Positions 57,861-64,000 of a stretch of 64,000 nucleotides of DNA are shown here, piece after piece. How positions within the stretch are numbered: the stretch's first letter is position 1; every line of letters begins with the position of its first letter. A model generated the notes under the pieces. The model made no database searches. It saw only the letters and a list, made by a program, of their open reading frames with translations, and was not told the DNA's origin. The DNA is from Epiperipatus broadwayi (Eukaryota; Onychophora; Udeonychophora; Euonychophora; Peripatidae), in NCBI GenBank assembly GCA_028023455.1, contig JAQFVV010000353.1, positions 551,001 to 615,000 on the forward strand, read 5' to 3'. A program made the position numbers and the translations under genes.

Positions 57861-58975
57861 CACCTGGGTCTCATTTTACACGATAGATAGGTTCCTCAGA
57901 AAACACACGCAAATGAAATTGCGCAAAAATAGGCGTAACTTACATGGAAAAGGGGGGGGAATGCGGTCTGTAATTTTTAAAAATTCACGTAAAAGCACAG
58001 CACCAACGTAAAATTACTTTAAAATTCGCGTGCAAAAAAAATAAGGAAATAAAATGTGACTAATAAAAAATTCCAAATTTGAAAAAAAGTGATACAAGAC
58101 AAACTTTTTTTAACTATCATATTTAATTTTATTCAAAATAATATATTTTTATGCATAATTTACAGTACAGTAATTTACATTTTTTTATACACGCTTTAAT
58201 TATTATCGCTATTTGCCAAAAAACACACTCGTTTGCAAACTGGTAAAAAATCTGATTTTTCACAAGAGGAAATACAACTATTGCCAACTTCACACTCATG
58301 TTGTGTCAATGGTTTTCTGGTGACAACGTAATTAGTAATTAATCTTTGAGATGATGATTTTATTAATTGTTTATGAAACTAACAACTAAAAATTAAATTC
58401 TTATTTTTGTCTTTAATTTTTTAATTTTCAATTCCGTTTAAAAATCAAAGTTCACATCACATTAATTTCAAGTCACTGTAAGTAATTTTTAAATTGTTAA
58501 TTACAATTAAAAATCAGATTTTAATTTTTAATTGTCAAATTTAATTGTGCCGACTGCTATTACTCACCTTTTAAAAATAAACTTGTGGACACTAAATGAT
58601 TAATAATTGATTACATTCTTTTTTAAAAAGCAAAAACAGAATGTGATTTAAAATGCAAAATTAACACACACAATGTTTGAACAAATTTACATTATAATCT
58701 TGTAAAATTTAATGTGTGTATACATAAAATGTGAAAATCATGATTTTAATTCATTATTGCATAAAATCTTACTATTATAAAGCACTGAAAATATTGAAAT
58801 TACTAAGATGAAAGTCGAATTCCAATAATGTGCTATTACTTTCAATATAAAGTAAGTGCACGAAATTTATTATTTAAAGTAATAGCGCATTATCAGAATT
58901 CGACTTCCAGTGAAACATGAATCGTTTAACTTCAAAATCGTGTTAAATAAGTCCGCGTAAAAAGAGACCCAGGTG
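57861..58975. mobile_element. Family H, 1,115-bp MITE with TA target duplication
   Basis: The ends are cacctgggtctcattttaca and its inverted counterpart (about 58954-58975), with 12 perfect terminal pairs (CACCTGGGTCTC) and imperfect extension to about 21 bp. TA lies immediately outside both ends (57859-57860 and 58976-58977). Removing the insert plus one TA gives gaaatatatatattgg, identical to the same place in B copy 6b. There is no long ORF. The TA duplication points to mobilisation by a Tc1/mariner-type transposase. It is CpG-rich for this window. Confidence 0.92.
58812..58906. other. Internal hairpin of family H
   Basis: gtcgaattccaataatgtgc with tattactttc, and the facing aaagtaatagcgcattatca with gaattcgac, form arms of about 30 bp around a 33-nt centre. 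Few mismatches are present. Confidence 0.75.
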
Positions 58976-59099
58976 TATATATATTGGTGATTAGTTATCT
59001 TTTCAACATGTGTGTGATCAGGTGGGTCAGCAATATGATATAGCATGGAGAGTTGAGGGTCATGTGAAAGCCTGAGTTTGAATCTATTATATAATGGAG

Positions 59100-59785
59100 A
59101 ACCATTTTTGCTTTAGTATATTTTTGTAAGATAAGGAATTAAATAAATGATTTTTTATTATTATTATTTGGTAATAATATAATTATGAGAAAAAGAATTT
59201 AGATTGATTATGAATTTATGGGTAAAGGAATTATAAATATTGTAATGAAGAAAACAATAAAACTAGGAAGAAAAATAAGTTGATAATATAAAAAAAAATT
59301 GCATATATTAAAATTTTGAAAATGTCAATAGGGATTGGAAAAATAAAATGTAGTCTGGTTTCATATATGCATGACACCTGTTTTATAGCAGAATAATCAA
59401 TGATAATTTTAATACACTCATGGGAAACTGGAAACAAACGACTTTCATCTGTGCTGACAATTTTTTAAATAATCAATATTTCTGTTGCTACAGGAACTAA
59501 AAGCTGTTTGTCAATAGTTCATACCCACTGAGTATTGTCTTCCCAAATTGAGTTTATGATAGATAATATACTTTGAATCTCAAATTTGTAAGATAATTTG
59601 TAAAATAATTATGTTACCTATAATTTTCACAATTTAAACAACGTAAGAATTTTCAAATCTTAAACAAATTTATTAATACTTGTTATTTTTGTTTTAATAT
59701 TTATTATATTTGACAGAGATAGACATTTACAGAGAGATTCACACACAAAAATCTAAACAAATAAATATTTGTCTAAAGGTTTGTG
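59100..59785. other. AT-rich spacer
   Basis: No feature can be supported. Confidence 0.5.
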
Positions 59786-59789
59786 ATGA

Positions 59790-60035
59790 TGGTATCATAG
59801 TAGTAATTGTATGTTGCGCTAATTCCATCATCTAATATTAAATATTGCATATCATTACAAAAATTCAAATTTTATTTAAACTTTCTAAATACATTCAACT
59901 TAGTAATAGCATAGAGGTTAGTATATAACACAACATTTCAAATATTATTCTTTTATCTTCTTCAGGTGTTTGTGATCTGACCAGTGTTGTTCTAGAATGG
60001 GAGTTAACTCTGGACCTTTAGATTCATGAATATTG
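59790..60035 (-). mobile_element. SINE family E, left member of the second head-to-head pair
   Basis: On the minus strand, aatattcatgaatctaaagg and ccagagttaactcccattct (head with box B relic) precede gaccagtcaga-like and aacacctgaagaag blocks, a decayed GAAA region, the ctattactaagttgaatgta tail and a gatgatggaattagc end. Confidence 0.75.
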
Positions 60036-60039
60036 AATT

Positions 60040-60312
60040 TAATATAATACCATAACCAATAACTGAGTTGCTTAGAACATTACTTAAATTCAGTATTCAT
60101 GAATCTAAATATGTAGATTTGGTTTCAATATTAGAACTGTTATTAGTCAGGTCAGTAATAGTTGAAGAGGAGAGAATAATAACACTATTTGAAAAGTTTT
60201 ATATCCTAATCTCTGTGCTAGTACTAACAGTTGAATGTATTTACAAATTATAAAGCTTAAATTTTTTTAAAGACATTCAATATTAGATGATGGAAATAGT
60301 CCAACATATAAT
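60040..60312 (+). mobile_element. SINE family E, right member of the second pair
   Basis: taccataaccaataactgag with ttgcttagaacattactta (A-box side), then attcagtattcatgaatcta, ggtcagtaatagttgaagag, agtactaacagttgaatgta and agatgatggaaatagtccaa. The head is present, so this is the longest E copy in plus orientation after 26.5 kb. Confidence 0.75.
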
Positions 60313-61644
60313 TACCCATCAAAGTATATGTATAAATGATATACATTTTTTACTAAGCTTAGGTTTTCTTTCTCAGGTAATCAGCTTATAACAAGTCACT
60401 TAAAGATTCAATATTGGGCATCCATTATTGATCAGTTAATGAGTATCCAATTATTCTTATCTTGCCAGTAATACAATGATCTAATGTGAAAATAAAATAA
60501 TATTTATTAGTTTATTAATGATTGAAATATTTGTATTATTTGACATGCATGTGCATGCATACAAATTAATGCTATTTACAATTTATGTTTATATGGATAG
60601 TTTTGTTGGTCAATCTGTGAAAATAATATATTTGTAAGTTAAAATCAGAATGATGCATTTGTGTTAGAGAATATGTAAATGATCTTCATTTATTATTATT
60701 ATCTCTAATTAATAAATGTACTAATTATTATTTTAAGTTAATCCATTGAAGTTACTTGATACTAGAACAAGTCAGGCTTTATATAATATTGTGTATTTGC
60801 TCTTGTTCACAGTCTTATTGGTGAGGGTCCTTGTGATCCCAATGCTAGATTTGTACAACAATGGCATTTGCTATATATGTGTGTAAGATATATGTTCTCT
60901 GTATGATTATATGTTGTAAATTGTTACTAAGCAACTAAAATGGCCACCTTTATGAAAAAGAACAAATTGATAAAAATCTGGCAGAAAAGAGCATCTGCAG
61001 TAAAAAATTTTGTATTCTAATAAAGTATTGATAATTATTTATTTAACAATAAATTTGTTCATGTGCAATTAAATATATGTTAAAGTAAAAAAGTTTCAAT
61101 TTAACATTGTAAAAATAAAGCTTGAATTTTTCTTTGTAGTCAAACTACACTTTATGTAGTAAACAAATATTAATAATTATTTATTTATAATCTGACTCAA
61201 CAAAAAATAAAATATGATATGTGTGTGTTAAACATATGTTAAATAAAATAAAAACAAACAAAAATTATAATCAGCATCATATTTTTGTCTCTTTGGAAAA
61301 GAAAGAATAACGGAATTTAATCAGTGCTAAAGACATAGAGGTAGAACCCTTCAATTACTATATAATTCTTTATTGAATTATATAATAAAGCATTTTGATA
61401 TCATTCTATTATTAGGAACAATACTATATATTTTTTTTATTCCTGAATTATTTTTTCTTTTAGTAACAAATAGCATTTTATACTTATATTTACTTTTGTT
61501 GATAAATTTATTCTGTTTTACTGATTTCCTTGCTACTTTACAATTATATCTTTACTTTGTCAATTCTTTTTTATTCTATTTAAAAAACATTCTGTATATT
61601 TAATTTGTCTAATATTTAAAATACAGGCATTCTTCATATATCTG
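60313..61644. other. AT-rich spacer
   Basis: tgcatgtgcatgca at 60545-60558 is a local palindrome. No frame, RNA or repeat family can be supported. Confidence 0.5.
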
Positions 61645-62008
61645 GAGCTTAATTGTAAATATACGGGATTTGAACACAGACTTTCAAGCACCCTTCAACT
61701 ATTCACACTATCTCATACCACCGATACACATGACCATACACATATAGAAAAGATAAATAATAACCAATATCAGTAATTCATGCTGAACTAGCTCTCATCA
61801 ATTGATCAAGATTATTATCTCCCATATATATATATATAATCAGTGCTCAATTTATATTAAGATAGCAAATCTTCATACTTTAATGGACAGACTTCAATCT
61901 ATTCCAACCTCCCACTCTTCATCCATCCATACTATTTAAAATCTTATGATAGAATTCCTAAATCCTATGTTGATGCCAATATTATTGTTATGCCCATGTT
62001 AATATAAA
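61645..62008 (-). repeat. Family B, copy 10a
   Basis: gggatttgaacacagacttt, cactatctcataccaccgat, aaaagataaataataaccaa, gctgaactagctctcatcaa, aatggacagacttcaatct and gatgccaatattattgttat are in minus-strand order. This copy is full length from the outer end to near the centre of the pair. Confidence 0.87.
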
Positions 62009-62225
62009 CTATCTTTATATAAACTGAGCACTGATTATATATGTGTGTGGGAGATGATGATCTGGACCAACTGATGAGTACTGGTTCAGCACAAAATACA
62101 TATATTGGTGATTATTTATCTTTTCTGCATGTGGCTGGTTATGTGTATCAGTGATATGAGATAGTGTGAATAGTTGAAAGTGCTTGAAAGTCTGTGTTCA
62201 AATTCCCTATATTTTCAATAATACA
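62009..62225 (+). repeat. Family B, copy 10b
   Basis: gatgatctggaccaactgat, ttggtgattatttatctttt, gtatcagtgatatgagatag and gtctgtgttcaaattcccta. It is an inverted partner of 10a, so the pair forms a palindrome of about 200-bp arms around about 180 bp. Confidence 0.87.
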
Positions 62226-62931
62226 TTTTTAAAATTCTTTTTATACATATATATTTTTTTGGCAAACTTCATTTTCAAATATTTTTTTTATTTATTTACT
62301 ATCTATGTCACTATTTTAAATATAATGTGTATTATATTTTTATTAAGTGTACACAAATCTTAGTCATACTCAAAGTATTTTAACCATTTTAAAGTGATTT
62401 GTAAATATTAGCTTAAATTCAATGCAGTATTTGAAAGTTTTGAATTATTTTTTTCTTAACAACTTTTGTCTCTTTATCTTTTTTTTTACATTTTATTAAC
62501 TGATATTCGTTTTCATGCTGAATCTATTAATCACCTTTCAGTTTTTAATGCATATTTTGTTATTAGACAAGATGTAATCCAATTATGCTATGCCTTTATT
62601 TGGTTGCCTCAGCCTTTATTTTGTTTTTGCTTTTTTAAAAAATTATACTAGGATTTTTTTCTCCACAAGTCTATAATTTTTCTCGTTTTTATTATTAGAT
62701 TTATATTCACCTACTGTACATATATTTTTTAATAATCTAATTATTGCATTAATATTTTGTAAAACAAACTTAAAATGATATTTTGTTTCAACTTTCTTAT
62801 CATATTAAGATATTATGGATTTTACTCTTGGTTGTATATTTACTATTGTTTTAATGCTTGGCACACAAGAAATGTCTTCTATGTTGTTCCAGCTTTGTGA
62901 TAAAGTTTCTTTCTAATTTTTAACTGAGTTA
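62226..62931. other. AT-rich spacer
   Basis: No feature can be supported. Confidence 0.5.
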
Positions 62932-62945
62932 TTATATTTGTTTGT

Positions 62946-63033
62946 CATATGTCAAATACGTTGATTGGGAAGTAAACCCGGGCCAGCTTCTTGGAAGGCA
63001 GCTATGCTAACTACTAGGCCACCAATGCTTGAC
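62946..63033 (-). mobile_element. tRNA-derived SINE, family C, copy 6 (most diverged)
   Basis: The minus strand reads gtcaagcattggtggcctag, then agcatagctgcc, a box B relic cgggtttacttcccaatc and gtatttgacatatgacaaac. A 14-bp duplication, aact(g/c)agttattat, flanks it (62932-62945 and 63034-63047). It lacks the cttgcaagcaag repeat of the other copies. Confidence 0.88.
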
Positions 63034-63047
63034 AACTCAGTTATTAT

Positions 63048-64000
63048 GTTATTCCTTTTTTTTCAATTTGCAAATTTTGGGAATCTAATATTCAAGTTAT
63101 TCTCTTTTCCTTAACCTATTTGTAATTAGTTTGCTTAAACATTTCAAACGTTAACTAAGTCTTTACCAGCTGAAAATGTGCTCACCTACAGTTAACAAAA
63201 TTATTATATGGAATAAACCTTTACTTAGCTAATGTTCCGAAATGTTCAAGCAAATTAATTACAAATTCTGGTAATGATACATTTGATGAGTAATAATAGG
63301 TTTATTTTAATCTAATCCTGCAATTTTTCTTCATTTAAAACACATATATAGTTTGAGATACTTAATCTAAGTGTTAAATTTGAGAATTTTTATTATTTTT
63401 TGCTTTTGGTCACCAAATGATATCTTGATTATTAAGCTTTACAATGTCTGGACAATAATAAATAATAGTTTTATTATTCTATTATACGTTGTAAGTAAAG
63501 GAATAAATATTTTCTCCCATGTAGTCACTCTGTCTTTTAGAAAACCAAATTAGACCATAGTCAGGATATAGCTATAGCAAAAAAGATCAAAGTATTTGCT
63601 TCACCACAAATTGTACATTTTAATGAGCGCATGACTGATGTTCATTTGTTATCTGCATTTTCATGTGGAGTAAAAATTAGAAAATTGTCTTTAATTTTTT
63701 TAAAACTTCAATAAAAAATTTCAAAAAAACTCTTTTCAATTAATCTAAAATTTCTTTTTGAAGTTTTATTATTATTAGATTAATTTATTCTGTTTTCTTT
63801 AATAAGTTAAAAAAATATAATTTATTCAAATTACTCTAAAATCTTTATTCTTTATTTTTTTAATCAACCTAAATAGAATGTTTTTCATTATTATTATTTT
63901 TCTTTTGTTTTTAAATTTGATATTTTTTCATAAAAGTGAAAATCATTCATGCTTCTAATTATTAAAATCTTTAATTAGTGATTTGTAAGATCTTTTACTC
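63048..64000. other. AT-rich spacer to window end
   Basis: No coding or RNA feature can be supported. Confidence 0.5.

Larger units (their letters stand above)
57576..59085 (+). repeat. Family B, copy 9, split by a MITE
   Basis: Its outer ends are inverted copies 55 bp long: 57576-57630 (ggatttaaactcagactttc to tctcatattg) and 59031-59085 (caatatgata to gagtttgaatct). Between them the usual B body runs to gcatgaaata (57860) and resumes with tatatattggtgatt (58976 on). This shows that at least some B copies have true inverted termini, as in foldback or Tc1-like non-autonomous elements. Confidence 0.88.

Overview
This window looks like intergenic DNA from an AT-rich invertebrate animal genome (about three-quarters A+T by eye). 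I found no host gene that I can support: no intact ORF of host type, no convincing exon chain, no rRNA. There are no bacterial signals such as operons or ribosome binding sites. The only protein similarity is to transposable elements. These are a Penelope-like element (PLE), a mariner/Tc1-type transposon and several non-LTR (LINE) retrotransposons, including RTE-type ones. That mixture points to a metazoan such as an arthropod or mollusc, but the sequence does not settle the lineage.

Layout. 0-6 kb: a fragment of repeat family B, a PLE remnant with a GIY-YIG endonuclease reading frame between 90-bp inverted arms, a family D foldback, a tRNA-Arg-like relic and a decayed mariner. 7-13 kb: a tRNA-like SINE (family C), a 292-bp palindrome, two LINE tails, and a pair of inverted arms (family F) with a hammerhead-ribozyme-like core. 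14-19 kb: a 29-bp minisatellite and the most complete RTE LINE, itself interrupted by a family D insertion with a 14-bp target duplication. 20-23.3 kb: the best preserved element, a non-LTR retrotransposon with endonuclease, reverse transcriptase and zinc-knuckle blocks. 24-33 kb: a 62-copy AAT array, SINEs E and C, several B copies and an RTE tail on the minus strand. 33-39.8 kb: almost featureless AT-rich sequence with microsatellites. 39.8-49 kb: family D foldbacks, two C SINEs, a duplicated block, a 1.5-kb element with long inverted termini (family G) and a head-to-head E pair. 49.2-51.5 kb: an unexplained stretch richer in GC and CpG. 51.7-64 kb: nested palindromes, many B copies (one split by a 1.1-kb TA-flanked MITE, family H), another E pair and a last C SINE.

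Nothing here forms a working gene system. The history is layered transposition. Autonomous LINEs of RTE and other types are present as decayed copies. Short tRNA-derived SINEs with clear target duplications were presumably mobilised by such LINEs. DNA-type foldbacks and MITEs fill the rest. Several unrelated repeats (the PLE arms, F, the 24.2-kb repeat and SINE E) share a pattern of a CTGATGA-like box, then a short stem, then GAAA, which resembles the hammerhead ribozymes known from Penelope-like elements. This recurring pattern, the C SINE family and the CpG-rich 49-51 kb block are the points most worth following up. Family letters are labels made for this window only. All boundaries were read by eye.
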